A stretch of DNA of 64,000 bases from JAEUTH01 sp039931675 (GTDB taxonomy: Bacteria > Bacteroidota > Bacteroidia > AKYH767-A > OLB10). Below, one piece after another: positions 1-7,820 of this stretch. The notes beneath the pieces are model-generated. The model worked only from the letters and a program-made list of their open reading frames with translations, was not told where the DNA came from and did no database searches. The DNA lies in contig JBDTRM010000106.1 in assembly GCA_039931675.1 (NCBI GenBank), positions 46,373 to 110,372 on the forward strand, in the 5' to 3' direction. Made by a program: the position numbers and the translations under genes. Position 1 is the stretch's first letter; the number at the start of each line of letters is the position of its first letter.

Positions 1-1349
1 GTAATCTCGGGACTTTTCGTAATCGGAGATTCTGTTTTAGTGGCAATGAGACCCAATAATGCTGTTCCCACGAGTGTAACCGGAACAGATATTTGATACA
101 CAATAGGAATTTTTTCGACTCTTTGCGTCACTTCATCAATAATACCTTCATTTTTCAGATAGCCCCATATAACATCTTTAAGTTTGTCCAGGGACTCAGT
201 AGCCTTTCCAATATTTTCCTTATTGATGTCGTCTTGCGTTTTCGGCTGTTCCACCGTTACAACTTTCTCACTTTGATTTAAATTCGATGTGCCTTCCAAA
301 CCCAATAAAGGCGCTTCGTCCGATTTTGCATATTTATCCACAGGAGAAAGAGGTTTGTTTGATCCTGACAATGGTTGTAAATTTGGACCAATAGGAGATA
401 ATACTATCCTGCCATAGTATTGTATAGGACGTAATTCTTGCAATGCTTGCAGCTTTTCATCGGAAAAGACTTTGATTTGAAAGCGCTCGCTTCCAATCCG
501 ATCCACAAGAATAGAAACGTTCTTGACACCATCAGATCCCGAAACTCTAAAAGTATCTTCATTAATATCTTCTACAATTACCTTCAGTTCCTGAACTCCT
601 TTGACCCAATTCGAAATTTGGTTTTGTTCGTAACCAAAAAGTGAGTCAGGAAAGAGTTGACTTAATACAAACCCATTCCCTTTGGAGAATGGGAACAGCG
701 ATGTTATAGTTTCAAACATTGCTGTTGGAAACGGCTCGTCTTTTTTCTGTACAATTTTGTCAGAGGCTAAATTCTGTTGAATGGTATGTGCGAGTTCATG
801 GGTAAGCAACTTTTTACCTTCAGATGTTTCGGGATTGTATTGACTATGATTAAAATAAATATCACTGCCGTATGTAAATGCTTTTGCATTAATACCCTTA
901 CTCATTTCAGATGCCTGCGTATCTGCATGCACACGCACGGAAGAAAAATCTGTATTAAAAGCATTTTCCATAAAACTCCTTGTTCCTTGAGGCAAAGGAG
1001 TACCCCCACCTTTTGAAGCATTCAAGGAAGTAGCTAAGGATGGAGACGCCTGAATGCCAGAATAACCGGCTTCAGCTTTACGCATCAAAGGCTTTTTTTT
1101 CTTTTCTTCTTCTTCTTCACATTCGGCACACTTTCTTTGTACAGAAGCACCTATCAAACCTGTTACCGGTTTTAACGAAGGTTCATTAGAAGGCATGCGC
1201 ATTACCCTATCGGCCATAGCATCAGCTTCCTGTTCGTATTGGTCGCCCGGTTGATTGATTTCCAACTTTGGCTGCACGAAATGCTTATATCTTGCAAACG
1301 GAGAAAATAGCTTAGGAACTGCTGATGTTTTAGGTGCGAGGGAGTTCAT
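1..1349 (-). CDS. DUF4157 protein of eCIS locus (partial, continues left of window)
   Basis: The frame opens at an ATG (complement of 1347-1349) and stays open to the window edge, giving about 449 residues without a stop. The N-terminal third is the DUF4157 domain: an EQEADAMADRVM segment near residues 39-50, a CAEC pair at 74-77 followed by a Glu/Lys-rich stretch, the FSSVRVHAD block near 135-142, and a metalloprotease-like HELAHTIQQ with HExxH at 184-188. The remainder is unrecognised, with a hydrophobic patch near the left edge. DUF4157 proteins are commonly encoded in eCIS loci and are regarded as cargo or effector-associated proteins; zinc protease activity is plausible but inferred. The start lies 4 bp beyond the stop of the 78-residue gene, so it belongs to the same operon. 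Confidence 0.88.
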   Translation of the reverse strand, partial: MNSLAPKTSAVPKLFSPFARYKHFVQPKLEINQPGDQYEQEADAMADRVMRMPSNEPSLKPVTGLIGASVQRKCAECEEEEEKKKKPLMRKAEAGYSGIQASPSLATSLNASKGGGTPLPQGTRSFMENAFNTDFSSVRVHADTQASEMSKGINAKAFTYGSDIYFNHSQYNPETSEGKKLLTHELAHTIQQNLASDKIVQKKDEPFPTAMFETITSLFPFSKGNGFVLSQLFPDSLFGYEQNQISNWVKGVQELKVIVEDINEDTFRVSGSDGVKNVSILVDRIGSERFQIKVFSDEKLQALQELRPIQYYGRIVLSPIGPNLQPLSGSNKPLSPVDKYAKSDEAPLLGLEGTSNLNQSEKVVTVEQPKTQDDINKENIGKATESLDKLKDVIWGYLKNEGIIDEVTQRVEKIPIVYQISVPVTLVGTALLGLIATKTESPITKSPEI

Positions 1350-1353
1350 ATAT

Positions 1354-1590
1354 TTATAAAGTGGCCAGCTTTAATTGCAATATAATTTGGCTGGCAACAG
1401 AAGAAGCCATGGCAGATGAGCTGTTTAATTGCGAGGCAGTCATTTTTATTTTTAATTCCGGAATATGCTGGTTCCCCATTCCTTCGGGCAATGCTTCGGC
1501 AACTTGCCTGGCAACATCTTTACCAAATGAATTGCTTTCTTCAGCATCCATGCCAGGAACGCGTATCACCAATTCGTTTATTTGTGTCAT
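1354..1590 (-). CDS. Small conserved eCIS-associated protein (78 aa)
   Basis: A 78-residue protein with an ATG start 3 bp after the ATPase stop and a stop just before the DUF4157 start, so its operon placement is firm. It opens with INELVIRVPGMDAEES, then an amphipathic helix (GKDVARQVAEALPEGM) and a basic/hydrophobic tail. From memory, small proteins with this INELVIRVPG opening occur between the AAA ATPase and DUF4157 genes of other eCIS or phage-tail-like loci. No biochemical role is known to me. A structural or assembly adaptor role is inferred only from position. Confidence 0.75.
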   Translation of the reverse strand: MTQINELVIRVPGMDAEESNSFGKDVARQVAEALPEGMGNQHIPELKIKMTASQLNSSSAMASSVASQIILQLKLATL

Positions 1591-1593
1591 GTA

Positions 1594-3687
1594 TCAATTA
1601 TTTAAACTTTGTTGAACCTGCCTGCCCAGGCCCCTTCCTTCTTTTATCAACTCCCTTTCAAGCCCTCTCAGCAGATGAGGCAAGCCTATATTCACCTTCT
1701 CCCTGCGTGCTATGAACAATGCTGATAAAACAGTTAGTTTTACCTGTGCCCCTGTTATTTCAACCAAGTCAGCCAGCCGTAAAAGGTCTTTGTCAACCTC
1801 TGCTGCAATTTTATCACCTGCCAGCTCGCTTAATATCCTTCTCCAAAGCTGAAGTCTTTGCCTGCTATCGGGCTTAGAAAAATCAACGAGGTATCGCAAC
1901 CTGCGCATAAACCCGGTGTCAATATTTGATTTTTTGTTACTGGCCAGAATAATTATGCCGGGATACTCCTCAATTGCCTGCAGCAGGTAATTGGTATCGG
2001 TATTGGCATATCGGTCATGAGCATCTTTTATCTCCGTTCTTTTTCCAAAAAGTGAATCAGCTTCATCGAAGAGCAATACCACGTTCATGCTTTTGGCTCT
2101 TGAAAGGATCCGTTCTATGTTTTTGGAACTTTCACCAATGTATTTGCTAACCACAGATGAGAGATCTATCCGGAAAAGGTCAAGCCTGAGCGAAGCAGCT
2201 ATGACCTGTGCAGCCATTGTTTTACCGGTACCGGGACTGCCGGTGAATAATGCTATTAGGCCTTTGCCCTGCGGGAAAAGACGCTTCGCGGTTGGCTGTT
2301 CCCAGAAATGAATTCTTTCAGTAGCCTCAAAAGTAAAATCCTCCAGGGCTTTTTTCAGGTATTCCGCAACCACGAGGTCATCCCATGTAAAATCGCTGTT
2401 CATGGGTTGGGCGAGGTTACCCAAACGATGTTTGGCATCGGATCTTAAAGCTTCATAAGCTTCGGCAATATTTGGAATTCTTTTCTGTCCTATTGAGACG
2501 ATTTGACCTATGGTAGCCTGGTGACGCAGAATCATTTCTTCCATGCCTGATTTTGGCCATCCGGCAGATGAAGGAACAAATTGCTGCCATAAGGTAAGCC
2601 GTTCATCAACAGAGATGACAGGTAATTCAATACGCAGGTCTATTATTCCATCAGCAGGCTGAATAAAACTATCTGCCTCTCCAATTACGAACTGGATATT
2701 AAAAGGCTGAATATATTGTGGCCAATACTTGTCATGAATAGCTGACCCGTACCATGCAATTGCTGCATTTGACAAAAAGGCCTGGCGATGGGCACGCATG
2801 TATATTTGCGGCCAATTGCTTTCAGGTATCCTGTCAACATTCAATGACATGAGCGACAAGCCAAGCTGCTGACAAACAATGGCAGCAAATGTCTTTCTGC
2901 CGGAGCCTTCAGGCCCTGAAACAAAAATGCGAATGCTGTTCTGTTCTTCATCACTTATTATTCTTTGAATGAAACTGACCACTTTTTTTACCGGCCAGTC
3001 CTGTAGCTGTTTCTTCACCGGCTGCACATTCGTGAAGCTATTCAAGGCTTCGTCTATGCCATTGCCACCTAAAAGCCAGCTTCGCATAAAAGGATCACAT
3101 TCAATTCGAGCAGGCTCTCCGGGGGAGGGAACAATTTCTTTTGTAATTCCCCATATTTTTAAGGGTGAATTTGCATCAAGCAACAAGAAATTTCCATGTG
3201 AAAAGAGCTTGGCAACAAGAGATTCTGTAACATAACCTCTTGCTGAATTATCCTGCAGGTATGCGTAAACTCTTGCCAGATTGGGATCAATGGAAACAGA
3301 CAGGCTGGCATGTAAAATATCCACTTCAACCTGGTTTAATCCAAAAGTTTTAATGAGCATGGAAAGCCTGGAAGCTTCGTCCCTGCTAATGATTTCTTCG
3401 ATTTCATTTAATTGATTACTGATCTCTTTCAATAATTGAGACCCGGCCATCCATTCTTTTTCCAAAGAAGGAATGTCACGTTCGGATAAGTATCCGTCCA
3501 CTTCTACATGGGCATTGAATGGTTCAGTTCCGCCATCAGCAACTTCAGACCATATTTTGCGAAGCCAGGCAATACGCTGCCGCGACAGGAGGCGAACCCG
3601 TTTAAGAACAAGCTCATGAAAATCCGCAGAGATCACTTCGCCAGTTTCCTGTTCCATTGAAAATATATCTTTAACTATGCCTATCAC
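1594..3687 (-). CDS. eCIS double-AAA+ ATPase
   Basis: A 697-residue protein with two AAA+ modules. The first P-loop is degenerate (GPEGSGRKT, residues 258-266). The second is intact: Walker A GSPGTGKT at 483-490, Walker B VVLLFDEAD at 536-544, a sensor-1 Asn in LASN near 584, and an RRLRY arginine region near 595. This matches the Afp15/Pvc15-type ATPase of extracellular contractile injection systems, thought to act in particle assembly or cargo loading. The longest frame begins with GTG at 3687. An in-frame ATG at 3657 (687 aa, beginning MEQETGEV) is the more usual start type and may be the real one. It is followed tightly by the 78-aa and DUF4157 genes. Confidence 0.9.
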   Translation of the reverse strand: MIGIVKDIFSMEQETGEVISADFHELVLKRVRLLSRQRIAWLRKIWSEVADGGTEPFNAHVEVDGYLSERDIPSLEKEWMAGSQLLKEISNQLNEIEEIISRDEASRLSMLIKTFGLNQVEVDILHASLSVSIDPNLARVYAYLQDNSARGYVTESLVAKLFSHGNFLLLDANSPLKIWGITKEIVPSPGEPARIECDPFMRSWLLGGNGIDEALNSFTNVQPVKKQLQDWPVKKVVSFIQRIISDEEQNSIRIFVSGPEGSGRKTFAAIVCQQLGLSLMSLNVDRIPESNWPQIYMRAHRQAFLSNAAIAWYGSAIHDKYWPQYIQPFNIQFVIGEADSFIQPADGIIDLRIELPVISVDERLTLWQQFVPSSAGWPKSGMEEMILRHQATIGQIVSIGQKRIPNIAEAYEALRSDAKHRLGNLAQPMNSDFTWDDLVVAEYLKKALEDFTFEATERIHFWEQPTAKRLFPQGKGLIALFTGSPGTGKTMAAQVIAASLRLDLFRIDLSSVVSKYIGESSKNIERILSRAKSMNVVLLFDEADSLFGKRTEIKDAHDRYANTDTNYLLQAIEEYPGIIILASNKKSNIDTGFMRRLRYLVDFSKPDSRQRLQLWRRILSELAGDKIAAEVDKDLLRLADLVEITGAQVKLTVLSALFIARREKVNIGLPHLLRGLERELIKEGRGLGRQVQQSLNN

Positions 3688-3944
3688 TACGGGGAGTTTT
3701 TCAATTATTTATTTAATGTGAGTTAGGGATAACGTTATTTTTTCCTTAGACCTGTTGAGAAAAGGGAAGCTGTTAAGTCGGCCTTGTTATTTGCTATTAT
3801 TCAATTATAAAGAAGGTAATAAGGTTTGGAGATGGTGATACTGCTTTCTACTAGGGTTTTAAATCTAATTTGAGGTTTTTTAGAGTTGGATAAATTTATC
3901 TGTTTTAAGTGTAATGCTTCCAAGGCCAATACTGATTTAATATT

Positions 3945-4320
3945 TCATCCCTAACGGGATTTTTATTTCTACAGGGGCGACTTTATTACCAATATTTAAC
4001 TCCTACGGAGTTTTAGATTGTTCAAGATAAAATAGAGATCAAGGTTTCATCGGGATTTTTATCTTTTGGGAAGATTTTATTACCAATATTTAACTCCTAC
4101 GGAGTTTTAAATTGCTCAAGATATAATACAGAGCCACGTTTCAGAGGGGTGTTTATTTTTGAGGAGGGTGGCTTTATTACTAATATTTAACTCCTAAGGA
4201 ATTAGATTACTCAAGATAATATAGAGATCAAGGTTTCATCAGAATTTTTATCTTTTGGGAAGATTTTATCACTAAGATTTAACTCCTACGGAGTTTTAGA
4301 TTGTTCAAGATAATCCAGAA
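3945..4320. repeat. Four imperfect ~94-bp tandem repeats inside the eCIS operon
   Basis: The 659-bp stretch 3688-4346 holds no convincing gene. From about 3945 it contains four copies of a unit reading roughly tttatta-ccaatatttaactcctacggag-tttta-ttg-tcaaga. The core tcctacggag sits at 4001, 4095, 4192 (altered to tcctaagga) and 4284, so the spacing is 92-97 bp. Each intact core lies in a small hairpin, aactcc-tac-ggagtt. Repeats of this type are common between genes of Bacteroidota. Here they separate the DUF4255 gene from the ATPase gene. The part 3720-3944 shows nothing recognisable. Confidence 0.85.
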
Positions 4321-4346
4321 GGTAAATTAACTGGCATTAATCTTAT

Positions 4347-5642
4347 TTAAGGGACTGTGATCCAGTTGGGAGGTGATTCTACGCCATTGATCATTATTCG
4401 CAATGGAAGTGTTCTTGTCGGGAAACCTGCAGGTATTGTCAACTCCATTTTATCAATGGCAGTAATGCTAAAGTGAGGGTCCCCAAGCAGACCCCCACCA
4501 TTCAATGTGGCGCGTTTATCGCTAATGTAAACCTGTATATCTTCAGGATTTAAATCTACATGTTGAAACCTATACCCCTCAATGGTAAATTTTCCTCCAG
4601 CACCTTTTTTAATTGCATCAATGCGCGGCATAACAGAAAATGGTACCTGATTAGAAATGTGACGAAACTCTTTGACAGTTCCACCCGGGAAAGTTTTTTG
4701 CTCTGTAATACTTATCTGTGCAATATATATTCCAGGAAGAATATCTACTGAAGTGAGTGGTGAACTTTCAAGTTTTGCAGTTTCTTGCACTATAGCCGTT
4801 AATTGATTTTCAGCAACAAGTTTTACCTGCCAGTCAGTGCCGGCAATAACAGGTTCATTCCATTTTTTACTAATAAGAAAAAGTTTTAAATCTCCCCCTC
4901 CAAATCCTGAACCGATAAAATTTATTTCGCTATCAATTGCCGGTGTCAAAATAAGTGGGGGTGCAGGTAAAGCATGTGCAGGAGGTGCCTGGGCAGGTTG
5001 AATTTTTACCTGCAGCCGTTCAGGGTTTCCTGGCAAAGAATATTCTATTATATTTTCGATACTGATTATTCTTGGAGCGCCCTGTACGAATATATAATTG
5101 CCATAAGATAGAACTCTGCCCGCATGTGATGTTGAAATTTCAGGTTGTAAGAACACAACCGATACCTCATAATAAGCGGAGAGCCTTACGGGAGATTCAC
5201 CGGCAGCCCAATATTGAACAGATTCACTGGGAGTAAGAGTTTGCAGGGTTATTTTTAAATTGACTTTTTTTTCTGGCGTAGCAATGGTTTTCGTTATTAT
5301 AGCATTATCATGGAGCGCTTTCATAGCTACGCTCATTAACCTTTGTTCGTCATAAGCGTCTTCGTTATCATTTTTTCTCTTATTAGCTGACAATTGGTAA
5401 AACAGATTAAGCGCCATTGGGGTGTAATTCACAGGTGGATTATCTTTTCCGGGAGCAGGGTAATTTTTGTAATGACTATTTTCCTGGACATGATACAAAT
5501 AAAATCCAATTCCCTCATTAGTATCTTTCAGCAGTTCAGGCGAAACACTTAATGTTGGTGGCCAATTATTGGTCATATCCACTGCAGTTTTAATTACATG
5601 AATAATTGTTTCTGTAATTTCTTCTAACGCTGTGTAATCCAT
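4347..5642 (-). CDS. DUF4255 (Pvc16/Afp16-like) tail terminator/cap protein
   Basis: 431 residues. The N-terminal ~180 residues match the DUF4255/Pvc16_N pattern: an opening helix (YTALEEITETIIHVIK), then PPTLSVSP, GIGFYLYHVQEN and NYTPMALNLFYQLSA, followed by QRLMSVAMKALHDNAII. The rest is beta-rich with Ala/Pro linkers (AQAPPAHALPAPP) and two likely Ig/TIG-like modules (FIGSGFGGGDLKLFL; FTIEGYRF). In known eCIS particles this family caps the end of the tube and sheath. The C-terminal Ig-like extension is longer than in the minimal family and may be surface-exposed, which is inference. It starts 2 bp downstream of the preceding gene's stop, so it is co-transcribed. Confidence 0.85.
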   Translation of the reverse strand: MDYTALEEITETIIHVIKTAVDMTNNWPPTLSVSPELLKDTNEGIGFYLYHVQENSHYKNYPAPGKDNPPVNYTPMALNLFYQLSANKRKNDNEDAYDEQRLMSVAMKALHDNAIITKTIATPEKKVNLKITLQTLTPSESVQYWAAGESPVRLSAYYEVSVVFLQPEISTSHAGRVLSYGNYIFVQGAPRIISIENIIEYSLPGNPERLQVKIQPAQAPPAHALPAPPLILTPAIDSEINFIGSGFGGGDLKLFLISKKWNEPVIAGTDWQVKLVAENQLTAIVQETAKLESSPLTSVDILPGIYIAQISITEQKTFPGGTVKEFRHISNQVPFSVMPRIDAIKKGAGGKFTIEGYRFQHVDLNPEDIQVYISDKRATLNGGGLLGDPHFSITAIDKMELTIPAGFPTRTLPLRIMINGVESPPNWITVP

Positions 5643-5644
5643 AA

Positions 5645-6481
5645 TTATAACTGACCTAACCCAAAACTGAGATTATTTGTTTTTGAACTATTCAACGCTG
5701 ATGGTGCCTGTATAATACGATTTACTACTTTTGGGGGGGCGGGTTTCTCAGGTTGTACTATCTCTACGATAATTTTACCAATCACTAATTTTGGTGCGGG
5801 TTCATTGTTCTTAGTATTTATCTTAGGAAGGGGCGCAGAGTGTTGCACTGAGCGTTGAACAGGATTAAGTCTTGCAACATTTGAAGTATTCTTGACCGGG
5901 GCAATTTTCTTTGACTTGTCATTTTTAAAGGGAGGAGTAATCAGCGGATTTTTTATGGAACTCATTGGTTTTTGTTCCATAAATACGGGTTCAATATTGA
6001 TTGATTCTTTTTTTTGCTCCCCTTTATCTTTCTTATTACGCGGCTCGATCGAACTATTTACAGGAACTTCGATAACCTCTTCATTATTGCTTTTAATTAA
6101 GTCAGTCTTAACTGGGGGAATAAAACTTGTAAAGGCATCTTTGGTTGCAATTGGCTCCTTTTGTTCTTTGCTTTCAATAAATTCAAGACGTTCGATATGC
6201 TTTGTAATATATGGTATATCAAAAGATTTATTTTGAATTGGGCTTTCAATATTATTTTTAAATTCTTTCTGAACCACCGGTTTTATTATGTTTTGAGGAG
6301 GTTCATTTGTTTGATTAAACGGAGAATCAGTTTGCTGCAAAGAATTAAATGCCGGTTGATCATTGATAGTCTGCTCAAAGGGGTCGGAATGGGGCGTTGA
6401 CATCAAAGGCGTTGCGGGCCTCAGTGAAGGAGCGTTATCGGGAATGTTCCTTGCTACGATGCCGGATAAATAATTACTCAT
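5645..6481 (-). CDS. Proline-rich, low-complexity eCIS-locus protein
   Basis: 278 residues, unrecognised by domain. The N-terminus (MSNYLSGIVARNIPDNAPSL) is followed by a long Pro/Asn/Lys/Ser-rich and Gln-rich stretch with no obvious fold, a KIIVEIVQPEKPAPPKVVNRII segment (given here as IIVEIVQPEKPAPP) near residues 235-250, and a short LSFGLGQL end. It is tightly packed between the gp26-like and DUF4255 genes (10 bp and 2 bp gaps). Similar disordered proteins occur in other Bacteroidota eCIS loci as I recall them. It could be a tape-measure-like, tether or cargo-interacting protein; none of these is shown by the sequence. Confidence 0.7.
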   Translation of the reverse strand: MSNYLSGIVARNIPDNAPSLRPATPLMSTPHSDPFEQTINDQPAFNSLQQTDSPFNQTNEPPQNIIKPVVQKEFKNNIESPIQNKSFDIPYITKHIERLEFIESKEQKEPIATKDAFTSFIPPVKTDLIKSNNEEVIEVPVNSSIEPRNKKDKGEQKKESINIEPVFMEQKPMSSIKNPLITPPFKNDKSKKIAPVKNTSNVARLNPVQRSVQHSAPLPKINTKNNEPAPKLVIGKIIVEIVQPEKPAPPKVVNRIIQAPSALNSSKTNNLSFGLGQL

Positions 6482-6491
6482 AATTTCTTAC

Positions 6492-7259
6492 TTACATTTC
6501 AGACTCGATAAGGGTCACAAATTGTTTTCTTAAGCTCCTGGGCAAGTCTAAAATTACCTGCTGTGACCAATGATAATGGGAGGCAATGCGATGTATTTCG
6601 TTTATTAACCGGGGACGCTCCTGCTTTAGTTTCATCAGGAAAAATGACTGTAAATCAAACCTTACCTGTTGAGTGTAGTTACACTCGGGACAATGCGCCT
6701 CCATTTCAATATTCAAAACGGGCGCCATTTCGGCCATCTTTAATTCCACTTTTTCTTTTTCAGTTTCAGGATCACCCTCTAGCAGGCACCTTTGCAGTAA
6801 GACTTTCTCTGCCTCTCCTTGTGAAAAACCATTGATCATCATTTCATCTTCACCCGTAGGAAACCTGAAGCGTACTCCGGGTTCAAGTTCAAATGATCCA
6901 TCCTCCAGATTATGTGTTGATGCAGATTCGTAATGGGATACCAAATCATTAAGTGAAAAATCCAAGTCAAACAACTGCTTACAACTTTCGCAGGATATGG
7001 TGCTTTCCACCTTTGATCCATATAAAGAAATATACAATGCTGCCAGAATCCGGTCCCTGTCGGCAGTTACAATCTGTTCCGCATTAAGATTGTTTACTGT
7101 TTTCTCGTTGCTGACAGGAGTTATTAATGATTGTAACAGGTTGAGAAGGCTTTTAGTCCTGATATCATCTAAAGATAATTCATCAACACCCCTTAACTGT
7201 CGAAGATTAACTCCTATAGCTCCCGGAGTTAACCGAAATGGAATGAATAACTCGGCCAT
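6492..7259 (-). CDS. gp26-like baseplate chaperone/zinc-binding eCIS protein
   Basis: 255 residues. Two Cys pairs are visible, CESCKQLFDLDF near residue 100 and CPECNYTQQVRFD near 192, arranged as a four-cysteine zinc site interrupted by an insertion. The N-terminal segment (ELFIPFRLTPGAIGV; LSLDDIRTKSLLNLLQSL) and C-terminal helices (LINEIHRIASHYHWSQQVIL) resemble the T4 baseplate gp26-like family found in eCIS and phage tail loci, where it is considered an assembly factor. The gene starts 19 bp after the tail tube stop and is followed 10 bp later by the proline-rich gene. Confidence 0.65.
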   Translation of the reverse strand: MAELFIPFRLTPGAIGVNLRQLRGVDELSLDDIRTKSLLNLLQSLITPVSNEKTVNNLNAEQIVTADRDRILAALYISLYGSKVESTISCESCKQLFDLDFSLNDLVSHYESASTHNLEDGSFELEPGVRFRFPTGEDEMMINGFSQGEAEKVLLQRCLLEGDPETEKEKVELKMAEMAPVLNIEMEAHCPECNYTQQVRFDLQSFFLMKLKQERPRLINEIHRIASHYHWSQQVILDLPRSLRKQFVTLIESEM

Positions 7260-7278
7260 TCAAAAAATTAGACTTTTA

Positions 7279-7797
7279 TTAAGCAAGCAGAGGTTCAGTT
7301 GGTTCAGAAACATTTAAATCGCGTTCCCATCCTTCGTTCTCGAGTTTGATGTGCTGAATGGCAACGGCATTGGCATTAGCATCCAGTTCTGGCATGGCCT
7401 GAAACTCAGACACCCAACATCGAAAAACATTATATGAAATGACAACCTGGCCAGCTTCATTTAATAATTCAATAGTAATGTCCTTGCGGAAATCTTTTAA
7501 TGAGGCTTCGGCCCCAAGTCCAGAACCGAAATTCCAGACTTTATTGGCCCATATTTCAAATTCCGGATCATGAGTAACACCACGATCAAGGGTGATAGCT
7601 TCGTATTCTGTTTTGCCAGGGGATTTGCGACTGCTGCTGGGATCACCCGCCTCTCTGTGCTTAACAACTTCTGTTGTTTTCTTGAGTCCTCCTCCGACCT
7701 TGCTTATCCCTGCTACATATTTGCCATCCCATTTTACACGGAATTTGAAATTCTTATAGGGATCGAACCGTTGTGCATTAACTGTGAATTGTGCCAT
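7279..7797 (-). CDS. eCIS tail tube protein
   Basis: 172 residues from the ATG at 7797. The longer open frame up to 7902 overlaps the sheath gene and adds non-conserved sequence, so it was not used. Motifs typical of contractile tail tube (gp19/Afp1/Pvc1-type) proteins are visible: FDPYKNFKFRVKWDG at the N-terminus, a GGGLKKTTEVVKHREAGD loop, EYEAITLDRGVTHDPEFEIW, and ITIELLNEAGQVVISYNVFR. The product stacks as hexamers to form the inner tube. The sheath gene ends 23 bp upstream, the usual sheath/tube adjacency. Confidence 0.9.
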   Translation of the reverse strand: MAQFTVNAQRFDPYKNFKFRVKWDGKYVAGISKVGGGLKKTTEVVKHREAGDPSSSRKSPGKTEYEAITLDRGVTHDPEFEIWANKVWNFGSGLGAEASLKDFRKDITIELLNEAGQVVISYNVFRCWVSEFQAMPELDANANAVAIQHIKLENEGWERDLNVSEPTEPLLA

Positions 7798-7820
7798 AAT
7801 TAAATTATAAATTTTTAAAA

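Noticed and set aside
1334..1715. Two plus-strand frames over the 78-aa gene
   Set aside because: They are shadows of the conserved minus-strand operon genes.
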